From: Microcoleus sp. FACHB-831
Lineage (GTDB): Bacteria; Cyanobacteriota; Cyanobacteriia; Cyanobacteriales; FACHB-T130
NCBI RefSeq assembly: GCF_014695585.1
Contig: NZ_JACJON010000030.1
Coordinates: forward strand, 32,540 to 96,539
Direction of reading: 5' to 3'
Length of the DNA stretch: 64,000 nt
Under the pieces are notes generated by a model, which saw nothing but the letters and a program-made list of their open reading frames with translations, made no database searches and was not told the DNA's origin. A program made the translations under genes and the position numbers. Positions within the stretch are counted from its first letter, which is position 1. Each line of letters opens with the position of its first letter. Below, piece by piece: positions 46,169 through 53,992 of this stretch.

Positions 46169-46783
46169 CTACCTTAAAGTCCTTGTACGCTCTTGAATTT
46201 CTGAGATAGTAAACACTGCCTGAAACTCTAGCCCTACTGCCTGGTATAATTCAGCACCGCCTTGCTGTCGATCTACTAGAGAAATTACTCGCTCGACTTT
46301 GTAACCTGCATCGCGGAGACGCGCCACTGCTTTCATTGCAGATTGCCCCGTTGTGACAACATCTTCCAAAACTACAACTTTTGCACCTTCGGGAAGATTT
46401 GGCCCTTCAATGTATGCTCTTGTACCGTGACCCTTAGCTTCTTTGCGGATAATCAGCGCTGGTATAGGTCTGTTTTCGTAAGCAGAAACCACGCTTAACG
46501 CCGTTACAATTGGATCTGCTCCCAGCGTCAAACCTGCTACAGCATCAGTATCCATCGATAGCATTGATAACAAAAGCCTCCCGGTTGCTAAAGCGCCTTG
46601 GGGGTGGAGTGTCACCAGCTTGCCATTAATGTAATAAGTGCTGCGCTGCCCTGAAGAGAGAACAAAGTCACCTTCTTTGTAAGCCAGATGGCAAAATAAA
46701 TCTAGAAGTTGCTGGCGCAGCGTTGTTAAATCGGCTGTAGCAATTTCACTTGCGATCGCTGGAGGTTGGATGTCGTTGCTCAT
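46169..46783 (-). CDS. pyrE: Orotate phosphoribosyltransferase
   Basis: Transfers ribose phosphate from PRPP to orotate in UMP synthesis. The PRPP-binding motif VVVLEDVVTTGQSAMKAV (about 121-138) and the KEAKGHGTRAYIEG catalytic loop with its Lys are present; FVLSSGQRSTYYINGKLVTLHP is the N-terminal orotate region. The 204-residue length is normal. Start ATG at 46783. Divergent from the small exported-protein gene. Confidence 0.93.
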   Translation of the reverse strand: MSNDIQPPAIASEIATADLTTLRQQLLDLFCHLAYKEGDFVLSSGQRSTYYINGKLVTLHPQGALATGRLLLSMLSMDTDAVAGLTLGADPIVTALSVVSAYENRPIPALIIRKEAKGHGTRAYIEGPNLPEGAKVVVLEDVVTTGQSAMKAVARLRDAGYKVERVISLVDRQQGGAELYQAVGLEFQAVFTISEIQERTRTLR

Positions 46784-46873
46784 TACTTAGGCACAAAAAG
46801 CTTAAAACTTGACCAACAAAGATCCTAGACTGAAATATCAGCTAATATTGAGTCAAGGTTGAGGAGAAACGTT

Positions 46874-47332
46874 ATGAAAATGCGGTTTGCTAATTTTATC
46901 AGCGTGTTGGTTCTCGCTGCTACTTCTACAAGTTTATTTGCTTCGGGCGCGATCGCCAATCCAAAAGACTCCTCAAGCTTCCAGCCAATTCGACTGGAAT
47001 CTATCCCCGATGCCTTCGACCGCGCCATAAATACCGACTCTGGAGACTTTTACCGCAACCGATCCATCAAGCGTCAAGTTGATCTTATATTAGGCCCTGG
47101 TTTCTTTGGTCGAACTGCTTTCCCCGAAAGTGAAATCGAGCGCGATGCAGCAAGATTAAATAAGCTTTACCGGGAACTAATGTACCAGCAGGTTTCCAGC
47201 GATCCGATTCTTCGCACTCCAGATCTACCCAATCCCTACAATACTTCTATTTTACAGTTGCCATCTTCTGCCCTTCGTGGTAATCGCGTACTTGGCAGCG
47301 AATTTTTCTATGAAACCCTGCCACCAAGATAA
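46874..47332 (+). CDS. Exported conserved hypothetical protein
   Basis: The start is taken as ATG 46874 (MKMRFANFISVLVLA) with GAGGAG at good spacing; the longer frame begins at 46859. A signal peptide ends near GAIANPK. The mature part of about 120 residues has no cysteines and shows SIPDAFDRAINTDSGDFYRNRSIKRQVDLILG and YRELMYQQVSSDPILRTPDLPNPY. It resembles small periplasmic proteins conserved in cyanobacteria; function unknown. Confidence 0.65.
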   Translation: MKMRFANFISVLVLAATSTSLFASGAIANPKDSSSFQPIRLESIPDAFDRAINTDSGDFYRNRSIKRQVDLILGPGFFGRTAFPESEIERDAARLNKLYRELMYQQVSSDPILRTPDLPNPYNTSILQLPSSALRGNRVLGSEFFYETLPPR

Positions 47333-47427
47333 CTGTCGGCAAATCTAGACGGCCATACTTCAAATCGCGCCATTCCTACTGTGTATTAGGAAGGCGCGAT
47401 CGCTCATTATTTTGTATTTATAAAAAT

Positions 47428-47499
47428 CGGCAGTGCAGGAGTTGAACCTGCCTTGGACGAATTATGAGTTCGTTGCCTAAACCGCTCGGCCAACTGCCG
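47428..47499 (-). tRNA. tRNA-Ile(CAU) (lysidine type)
   Basis: A 72-nt cloverleaf with acceptor CGGCAGT/ACTGCCG, anticodon stem ACGAA/TTCGT with loop CTCATAA (anticodon CAU), and T-arm GCAGG TTCAACT CCTGC. The D-arm (GGCCGAGCGGTTTAGGC) and loop resemble the chloroplast trnI-CAU, so I favour tRNA-Ile2, whose C34 is changed to lysidine by TilS, over tRNA-Met. There is no encoded CCA. Confidence 0.85.
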
Positions 47500-47769
47500 T
47501 AGACTATAATTATATATTACTTGCGGACTAGCCCATATTCAGGTTGTTACCTCACCAAGCCTAAAAAATCGCATAAATCATATATTAGCGTGTTATGAGC
47601 CGATTATCTAAACTATTTGCCTGAATTTTGAATAAATTTTTGACTCGTTAAGCAGCCGCGGGTCGCTTAATCGGCTCCGGATACATCATATTCTTGTATG
47701 TGTATATAGTATACTCGCTATTTGAATCGAGTGCGACAGCAACAACATAGACTTTAGCTTTGACAACCC

Positions 47770-48480
47770 ATGAAACTGAATTCGACAGTAGCGCTCACGT
47801 TAATTTTGCTTACCTTAATGTTTGGTGCTGGCTTTGTGAGTTCGATATGGGGATTTACCATAGGTCATGAAGCTCTCAAAGGAGTGACTCAGCCCGATAT
47901 TCGTCCCACCAAGAAATTGGCAAGCAGCAAGCGGAGTTCTTCTGGTAAAGAAGGCATAGATATGTTGCGTGAGGAGGATATTCTCAAGAAAGTAAGGGTT
48001 TATATTGATAGCAAGGGCAAAGAGGCAAAGGCTGAAAAAAATAAGGAGGATACCAGGAACAAGAGTGACTCAACAAAGGATGAAAAGCCTTCTGACGAGT
48101 CCAGCAATGAGGCAAAAGCAGCAAATACACAAGCTAATTTCCCTGTTAAAAGTCAAGACAAGCAGGTGACGCTAGAAGTGCGTTCTGCGAGCCAACAGGG
48201 TGGTTCTTTGTTACTGAATGTGAGCATGAAGAATGAAGGGTCTTCTGCTGTGCGTTTTCTCTACAGTTTCTTAAATATTACTGACGATCAGGGTAGAGCG
48301 CTGAGCGCTATTACAGAAGGATTGCCAGGAGAATTGCCAGCCAATGGAGAGGAATTTTCGGGAACGGTCAGTATTCCAACAGCTTTGCTAGAGAATTCCC
48401 AAAAAATTTCACTGACGCTAACAGATTATCCCGATCAAAAACTACAGCTGAAAATGTCTGATATTCCAGTCGTGAGATAG
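47770..48480 (+). CDS. Membrane-anchored hypothetical protein
   Basis: A 236-residue protein with one N-terminal transmembrane segment (VALTLILLTLMFGAGFVSSIWGF), a charged low-complexity linker rich in Lys, Glu and Ser (about 55-125), and a C-terminal beta-rich domain (VTLEVRSASQQGGSLLLNVSMKNEG, AVRFLYSFLNITDDQGRALSA) that looks like an immunoglobulin-like or DUF4352-like fold on the outer face. No catalytic motif. Function unknown. Confidence 0.65.
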   Translation: MKLNSTVALTLILLTLMFGAGFVSSIWGFTIGHEALKGVTQPDIRPTKKLASSKRSSSGKEGIDMLREEDILKKVRVYIDSKGKEAKAEKNKEDTRNKSDSTKDEKPSDESSNEAKAANTQANFPVKSQDKQVTLEVRSASQQGGSLLLNVSMKNEGSSAVRFLYSFLNITDDQGRALSAITEGLPGELPANGEEFSGTVSIPTALLENSQKISLTLTDYPDQKLQLKMSDIPVVR

Positions 48481-48622
48481 AGATTCCTTAGCGTAGTTGG
48501 TGAATTACCCTAGAAACAAATACGCTTGAGCAAGACCTACTCCATACCCGAAAAATTTACCGCCATACAATGTATTCACATTTCTGCGTTAGCATAGCTG
48601 CGTTCCGCCTTGAAACTTATTT

Positions 48623-50083
48623 GTGCGGAGGGTTGCCTCCGTTTTAGTTGTGTTGACGGTAAGTGGTTCGGTTAATCTGGCTGGGACAGATATTCTGCTG
48701 AGAATTTTGTCGGTGTTAGTGCTAATTGCAATAAACGCCTTTTTTGTGACGGCTGAGTTTTCAGTGGTATCGGTGCGGCGATCGCGCATCAACCAATTGG
48801 TGGAAGCAGGTGATATTCAGGCTAAGACGGTGCAAAACCTGCAAAGGAGCATAGACAAGCTCCTTTCTACCACTCAGTTGGGTATAACTCTCTCTAGTCT
48901 GGCTCTCGGTTGGATTGGAGAGACTACTATGGCTGTTGTGGTGGTCAGATGGATGATGGCTCTGCCGCTCCCCGCCGAGGTCAGCCATATGGTTGCTCAT
49001 TCCGTAGCCATCCCTCTAGCTTTTTTCCTCATTGCCTACTTGCAAATTGTTTTAGGAGAACTTTGCCCTAAAGCAGTTGCCCTGCTTTATTCGGAACAAC
49101 TAGCAAGGTTTTTAGGGCTACCAATAAGAGCGATCGCCCGTTTTTTCAACCCCTTCCTCTGGATACTCAATCATTCAACTCGCTTGCTGTTGCGGCTGGG
49201 GGGCATTGACTATACGGGCCAGATGTCTACCCGCGTCACCTCAGAAGAGTTGCAGGTGATAATCGCCACAGAGCAGGAATCTCCAGGTCTGAAAGCCAAA
49301 GAGCGAGAGCTGCTCAACAATATATTTAACTTTGGCGACGTGGTGGCCGGACAAGTTATGGTTCAACGCACAAGCATTGTTGCCATTCCTATTAGTGCCA
49401 CCTTCGGGATGCTGCTCAATCAGATTGCCGCAACGGGCTACTCTCGCTATCCCGTCATAGGAGAATCATTAGATGACATTTGCGGCATCATCTACTTCAA
49501 AGAATTAGCTGAACCCTTAGCACAAGGCCAGTTAGAGCTGGACGCGCCAATTGAACCCTGGATTCGTCCGGCGCGGTTTGTACCAGAATCTACTCATGTG
49601 AGTACGCTGTTACCAGTCATGCAGCGATCGCTCCAAGCTATGGTCATCGTCGTAGATGAGTTTGGCGGTACGGCTGGCTTGCTAACTATTAAAGATTTGA
49701 TCGCGGAAATTATCGGTTCCTACCCACAGCAGCACACCGAAGAGTTAGCCGTGCAAATCCTCGATCAGGATACGTTTCTCGTGCAAGCACAGATGAATCT
49801 TGAAGAAGTTAACGAAGTTTTAAATCTAGACTTGCCCCTGACTGATGAATATCAAACTCTAGGCGGCTTTTTGCTTTACGAGTATCAAAAAATTCCACCT
49901 ATGGGCGAAACGCTGCAATATGACAACCTCGATCTAACTGTAGTGTCTGCCGAAGGGCCACGTTTAGATCAAATTCGCATCCATAGGCGATCGCCTTCAG
50001 CAGATATAGACGCCCCACAAGAACTTGAACAGTCAGCCGCAGAAGCAAATGGGCGGCGTCCGCCTGCAAGCGATCGCCTCTAA
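48623..50083 (+). CDS. CNNM/CorC (HlyC)-family membrane protein with CBS domains
   Basis: A 486-residue protein. The N-terminal DUF21/CNNM domain has several membrane helices (ILSVLVLIAINAFFVTAEFSVVSVRRSRI; LGITLSSLALGWIGE; ILGELCPKAVAL-type turn reads IVLGELCPKAVALLY). A CBS pair follows (VMVQRTSIVAIPISATFG... YSRYPVIGESLDDICGIIY), then the CorC_HlyC transporter-associated domain. Homologues move Mg2+ or act as Na+-coupled Mg2+ exporters; the haemolysin name is historical. The start is given as GTG 48623; a later start near ILLRILSVLV is possible. Confidence 0.88.
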   Translation: MRRVASVLVVLTVSGSVNLAGTDILLRILSVLVLIAINAFFVTAEFSVVSVRRSRINQLVEAGDIQAKTVQNLQRSIDKLLSTTQLGITLSSLALGWIGETTMAVVVVRWMMALPLPAEVSHMVAHSVAIPLAFFLIAYLQIVLGELCPKAVALLYSEQLARFLGLPIRAIARFFNPFLWILNHSTRLLLRLGGIDYTGQMSTRVTSEELQVIIATEQESPGLKAKERELLNNIFNFGDVVAGQVMVQRTSIVAIPISATFGMLLNQIAATGYSRYPVIGESLDDICGIIYFKELAEPLAQGQLELDAPIEPWIRPARFVPESTHVSTLLPVMQRSLQAMVIVVDEFGGTAGLLTIKDLIAEIIGSYPQQHTEELAVQILDQDTFLVQAQMNLEEVNEVLNLDLPLTDEYQTLGGFLLYEYQKIPPMGETLQYDNLDLTVVSAEGPRLDQIRIHRRSPSADIDAPQELEQSAAEANGRRPPASDRL

Positions 50084-50112
50084 TGCTCGGCGCAATCCTC
50101 TGAACTACGGTT

Positions 50113-50811
50113 TCAGTTTCCTGGAAGTGGCTCAGCATAGGGTAGAGGATCTTTTAATTGCAATTCCTCAAAAGCGGCAACACGCAATCGGCAGGAGTCG
50201 CAGACGCCACAAGCGCGATCGCCTCCAGCATAGCAAGACCAGGTTTTTTCCCAAGGAACGCCCAATTTATTCCCTAATTGGATAATTTCTGTTTTCTTGA
50301 GGTCTATCAGGGGCGCGATAATGGCGATCGCTTCTCCTTCCCTGCCCTGTTTTGTACCTAGTCTAAAAACTTCCTGCATTGCCCTAAGATAGTCAGGCCG
50401 ACAATCTGGGTATCCGGAGTAATCCAAAGCGTTAACGCCGATATAAACTCTTCTTGCAGCGATCGCCTCTGCATAAGCTAGGGCAAAGCTCAAAAAAATC
50501 GTATTGCGGGCGGGAACATAAGTTACAGGAATGTTTTGAGCCATTTCATCTAAAGAGCGACTCTCTGGCAGGTTAATTTGGTCATCTGTAAGCGCCGAAC
50601 CGCCCCACCGACGCAAGTCAAAGCTGACCACCTGATGTTCTGCCACACCAATTGAACCTGCGATCGCTTCCGCTGAGTCTAACTCTCTAAGATGTCGCTG
50701 CTGGTAATTAAACGACAGCGCGTACAACTCACAACCATCTGAAGCCGCCTGGTACAAAACCGTAGATGAGTCTAACCCACCAGACAACAACACAACTGCT
50801 TTCACCGCCAT
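50113..50811 (-). CDS. queC: 7-cyano-7-deazaguanine synthase
   Basis: ATP-dependent enzyme converting 7-carboxy-7-deazaguanine to preQ0 for queuosine synthesis. The PP-loop motif is VVLLSGGLDSST at the N-terminus; the C-terminal zinc site is WSCYAGGDRACGVCDSCRLR (four Cys). NTIFLSFALAYAEA and GVNALDYSGYPDCRP are family segments. The 232-residue length is normal. No other que gene lies nearby. Convergent with the CorC-like gene. Confidence 0.95.
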   Translation of the reverse strand: MAVKAVVLLSGGLDSSTVLYQAASDGCELYALSFNYQQRHLRELDSAEAIAGSIGVAEHQVVSFDLRRWGGSALTDDQINLPESRSLDEMAQNIPVTYVPARNTIFLSFALAYAEAIAARRVYIGVNALDYSGYPDCRPDYLRAMQEVFRLGTKQGREGEAIAIIAPLIDLKKTEIIQLGNKLGVPWEKTWSCYAGGDRACGVCDSCRLRVAAFEELQLKDPLPYAEPLPGN

Positions 50812-51122
50812 CGCTCTTTCCTACCTTCTACAAATTCTCTCGTCGAGTCGGAGCTAAACTGCCACTAAAAATCCCCCAAATTCCCGATGACAAGATGGAC
50901 GGGGGAGAAACTGACACATTTAGATGCCTCAATGCAAACCTTAGCAACACAATGTAATATTAACGGCTCTATATACTTGAGAAACTTGTGGAACCTGGAC
51001 AAAAGTTTTAAATTCTTTACAAATAGAGCCGCCGTGCTACTATCTGGATGGTTTGAGGCGGATAACGATTATTAATCAAATTAATTCAAGTGGTGGAGGA
51101 GCCTACAGGAGTGCAAGATAGT

Positions 51123-52196
51123 ATGTCAGCGAGACATTCAGACGCTCATGTGCAGCGCAATCAGCCTAAACCGATCCGAATTGGAGTGATCGGCGTTGGC
51201 AATATGGGACAACATCATACCCGCGTTCTAAGTCTGCTCAAAGACGTTGAGCTAGTGGGTGTGTCCGATATTAACGTCGATCGGGGTTTGGACACGGCTA
51301 GCAAGTATCGAGTTCGCTTCTTTGAAGATTATCGCGATCTGCTTCCCTATGTTGATGCGGTCTGCGTTGCCGTCCCGACGCGCCTGCATCACGAAGTTGG
51401 GATGACTTGTCTAGAATCCGGTATTCACGTCTTAATTGAAAAACCGATTGCCGCTAGTATTGCGGAAGCAGAATCCCTAGTAAATGCAGCTGCCGAGTCG
51501 GGCTGTATTCTTCAAGTGGGACACATCGAACGCTTTAACCCAGCTTTTCAGGAACTCAGCAAAGTGCTGAAGACAGAAGAATTGCTGGCTCTAGAAGCTC
51601 ACCGCATGAGTCCCTACTCGCAGCGGGCTAACGATGTCTCTGTAGTCTTGGATCTGATGATCCACGATATTGACCTGCTCATCGAGCTGGCAGCTGCCCC
51701 CGTCGTGAAATTGACAGCCAGTGGCAGCCGCGCCTCTGATTCTGGCTATTTAGACTATGTGACGGCTACGCTGGGCTTTGCAAATGGCATTGTCGCTACT
51801 CTGACAGCCAGTAAGGTGACGCACCGCAAAATCCGCCGCATTGCCGCCCATTGCAAAAATTCTCTGACTGAGGCTGATTTTCTCAACAATGAAATCCTGA
51901 TTCACCGCCAAACTACTGCTAACTACATGACCGACTACGGTCAGGTGCTTTACCGCCAGGATGGTTTGATTGAGAAGGTTTACACCAGTAATATCGAACC
52001 GCTTCACGCCGAGTTGGAGCATTTTGTCGGTTGCGTGCGGGGTGGCAATCAGCCCTCCGTAGGCGGCGAGCAGGCTCTCAAAGCTTTGCGTTTAGCGAGT
52101 TTGATTGAACAGATGGCTCTCGATGGTAAAGCTTGGCATTTGCCAGAGTGGGAGCGTCGTGCTGTAAATTCTCCAGCGATCGCTGTTTCTTACTAA
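51123..52196 (+). CDS. Gfo/Idh/MocA-family oxidoreductase
   Basis: An NAD(P)-dependent oxidoreductase. The Rossmann motif IRIGVIGVGNMGQHH lies near the N-terminus; the EKP signature appears in VLIEKPIAASIAEAE; the substrate-side motif is VLDLMIHDIDLLIEL. The frame opens at GTG 51090, but ATG 51123 with GGAG upstream is preferred (357 residues). Family members act on sugars or inositol, and close cyanobacterial homologues are uncharacterised. Standing alone between queC and the SGNH gene. Confidence 0.85.
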   Translation: MSARHSDAHVQRNQPKPIRIGVIGVGNMGQHHTRVLSLLKDVELVGVSDINVDRGLDTASKYRVRFFEDYRDLLPYVDAVCVAVPTRLHHEVGMTCLESGIHVLIEKPIAASIAEAESLVNAAAESGCILQVGHIERFNPAFQELSKVLKTEELLALEAHRMSPYSQRANDVSVVLDLMIHDIDLLIELAAAPVVKLTASGSRASDSGYLDYVTATLGFANGIVATLTASKVTHRKIRRIAAHCKNSLTEADFLNNEILIHRQTTANYMTDYGQVLYRQDGLIEKVYTSNIEPLHAELEHFVGCVRGGNQPSVGGEQALKALRLASLIEQMALDGKAWHLPEWERRAVNSPAIAVSY

Positions 52197-52277
52197 AACT
52201 GTTAATGGTGGTAATTGGTAATTGGTAATTGGAGAAACCGCGATTACCATTACCCACTACCTATTAGCCATTAACGA

Positions 52278-53300
52278 TTAACCACTAACAAATGGCGGTT
52301 TTTGAAGCTGTAACAGCTCTTGGAGCGATCGCCCAATTTCTGCATTTACCACCTGGTTTCCTTGAGGACTCAGGTGAATGGTGTCGCGGTATAAATTTTC
52401 TGGCTGCTCGGTTGAGTTGAAAATAGGCAGAAAATCTATATAGTTGATTTTCTGGGTCTGTGTCAAATCAATTAGACGTTCTCTTGCTTTGAGTTCATAA
52501 TCGCGTGGGCCGGGTTCTCCTATTTCTCTGAGTAAAGGTGTCATTGCTAGCAGCAAGTGACAGCCAGCTTGAGAGACTATTGTTTTAATTTGCCAGATGG
52601 CTTCTATATTAAAGCCAACGCGATCGCCTGGTTCTGCGTTTACGGCTGCCATTTCTGCTGGCGGCGTGTATGGCAAAACGTAGCGGCTGAAGGCTTCTGC
52701 TAAGGCTAACGGGGGTTTGTGGCTGGGGTAGAAGCGATCGCGTCCTATAGGCACTGAAGTCGGTGCTGTGCCAAACAAATCATCTGTATTAATCAACAAC
52801 ACCACCGCCTGAGCGTTAAAAGTACCAAACCGCTCTAAATAAGCTAATTCATTGCGCGGACACCAAGAATTAGCCGAAGCGTTAAGAACTTCTACCTGAT
52901 TAAAATTTGTACTAGCAATAGACGATTGCAACTGCTGAGTCATTACAGCCGAAATAATATCAGCCTGATCCGTCCACCAGCCGCCGTTAGCAATAGAGTC
53001 TCCCAATAACAGCACCCGCAGAGTAGACTCTGGACGAGTTACTGTTATGGCTGGACTACGCATTGAATACTGATTAATTTCTATCAGGTTGCCAAACCTG
53101 CGAGTGCGCTGGTTTGGTGCTAACAAATAACCAATCTTGTCATCGGTAACATAAATTAGGGGATTGCCAAATCCGAATAGCAATCTTAGCCCAATTTCCA
53201 GCAGCACCAACAACCCAACAACAACCGCTAAAACAATCACCGCAACTTTCACTAATTTCCCCCTCAACAACGCGGACTGTAACCAGGCTAAATTAGACAT
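52278..53300 (-). CDS. SGNH/GDSL-type hydrolase, membrane-anchored
   Basis: Start at ATG 53300 (MSNLAWLQ). One N-terminal transmembrane segment (VAVIVLAVVVGLLVLLEIGLRLL) places the enzyme outside the membrane. SGNH blocks are LRVLLLGDSIANGGWW (nucleophile Ser), NASANSWCPRNE and the C-terminal DTIHLSPQGNQVV with the Asp-x-x-His pair. Such enzymes are lipases, esterases or O-acetyl(transfer)ases of envelope sugars. The start codon lies within a perfect 14-bp palindrome (53296-53327), which is unusual for translation initiation. Confidence 0.8.
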   Translation of the reverse strand: MSNLAWLQSALLRGKLVKVAVIVLAVVVGLLVLLEIGLRLLFGFGNPLIYVTDDKIGYLLAPNQRTRRFGNLIEINQYSMRSPAITVTRPESTLRVLLLGDSIANGGWWTDQADIISAVMTQQLQSSIASTNFNQVEVLNASANSWCPRNELAYLERFGTFNAQAVVLLINTDDLFGTAPTSVPIGRDRFYPSHKPPLALAEAFSRYVLPYTPPAEMAAVNAEPGDRVGFNIEAIWQIKTIVSQAGCHLLLAMTPLLREIGEPGPRDYELKARERLIDLTQTQKINYIDFLPIFNSTEQPENLYRDTIHLSPQGNQVVNAEIGRSLQELLQLQKPPFVSG

Positions 53301-53327
53301 CTTGCAAAAATACTTTTGCAAGATGTC
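53296..53327. repeat. Perfect 14-bp palindrome over the SGNH start codon
   Basis: GACATCTTGCAAAA, 4-base loop, TTTTGCAAGATGTC. On the minus strand the 3' arm contains the ATG at 53300. No ribosome binding site is visible between the palindrome arms, so the hairpin would hide the start in RNA. It could alternatively be an operator or the end of an element. Confidence 0.85.
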
Positions 53328-53376
53328 TATTGAATACGAGTCTATCCCGTTGCCGATTCTTCTGCCTTGTCAGATG

Positions 53377-53499
53377 CTACTGTCGCTGCACCTTCTTCAG
53401 ATTGTTTTGAGCATCTACATAGTCAGGGGCTAATTTAATCGCTTGCTTAAACTCTTGAACCGCTTCGGTCAACTTTCCTTGCTGCTGTAGAGCGAAGCG
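53377..53499 (-). pseudogene. C-terminal relic of a TPR protein
   Basis: The minus strand encodes LQQQGKLTEAVQEFKQAIKL then APDYVDAQNNLKKVQRQ and a TAG stop, a clear tetratricopeptide repeat unit ending a protein. Upstream (53500 onwards) the reading frame has no start, no further repeat and no resemblance to TPR sequence. It is a truncated gene remnant behind the SGNH gene. Confidence 0.7.
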
Positions 53500-53647
53500 C
53501 GAACATAAACACGAGGTAAAATATGGGCTGGTCATTTCTCACCCGTTCGGGTTATGGACGATCCCTGATTTCATCGCTAACCTAGTCAAGGGTATGATAT
53601 CTTCACAAATTGTTGCAGCGCTTTAGCACAGAGAGGATTACAGCGCC

Positions 53648-53788
53648 ATGTCAGACTTGAATCGTGGAATTATGAAGTTCAAGGGAGCTGATAGCCCCAC
53701 AGCGATCGCTATCTCATCTGTAGTAGTTTTGGGAGGCATCGGCTTCCTACTCTGGTGGGCACTTCACACCGCCTACGCAGTGCATTAA
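53648..53788 (+). CDS. Small single-helix membrane protein (46 residues), possibly photosystem-associated
   Basis: ATG 53648, MSDLNRGIMKFKGADSPTAI then a hydrophobic helix (ISSVVVLGGIGFLLWWALHT) and a short end. Acid/basic N-terminus plus one helix is the layout of small thylakoid subunits. Its look recalls small cyanobacterial proteins bound near CP47 (Psb35-like), but I cannot assign it. The frame is clean and its codon use fits the genome. Confidence 0.6.
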   Translation: MSDLNRGIMKFKGADSPTAIAISSVVVLGGIGFLLWWALHTAYAVH

Positions 53789-53992
53789 TCAACCAGCGAT
53801 CGCGCAAACTCCTCTAACAAAATTATCTTGCTAGCCGGATTACTCCGGCTTTTCCTTTTTATATTTCCTACTCAGTTTTGCGGGCAGGTTCAGGCACACA
53901 CGTGCAGTTTGTAGTATATGTAGTGTATACTACAAAGATGTTTGTAGCAATTAAATCTAAAGTCCTTAGTAACGGCTTTAACAGGGGGAGTC

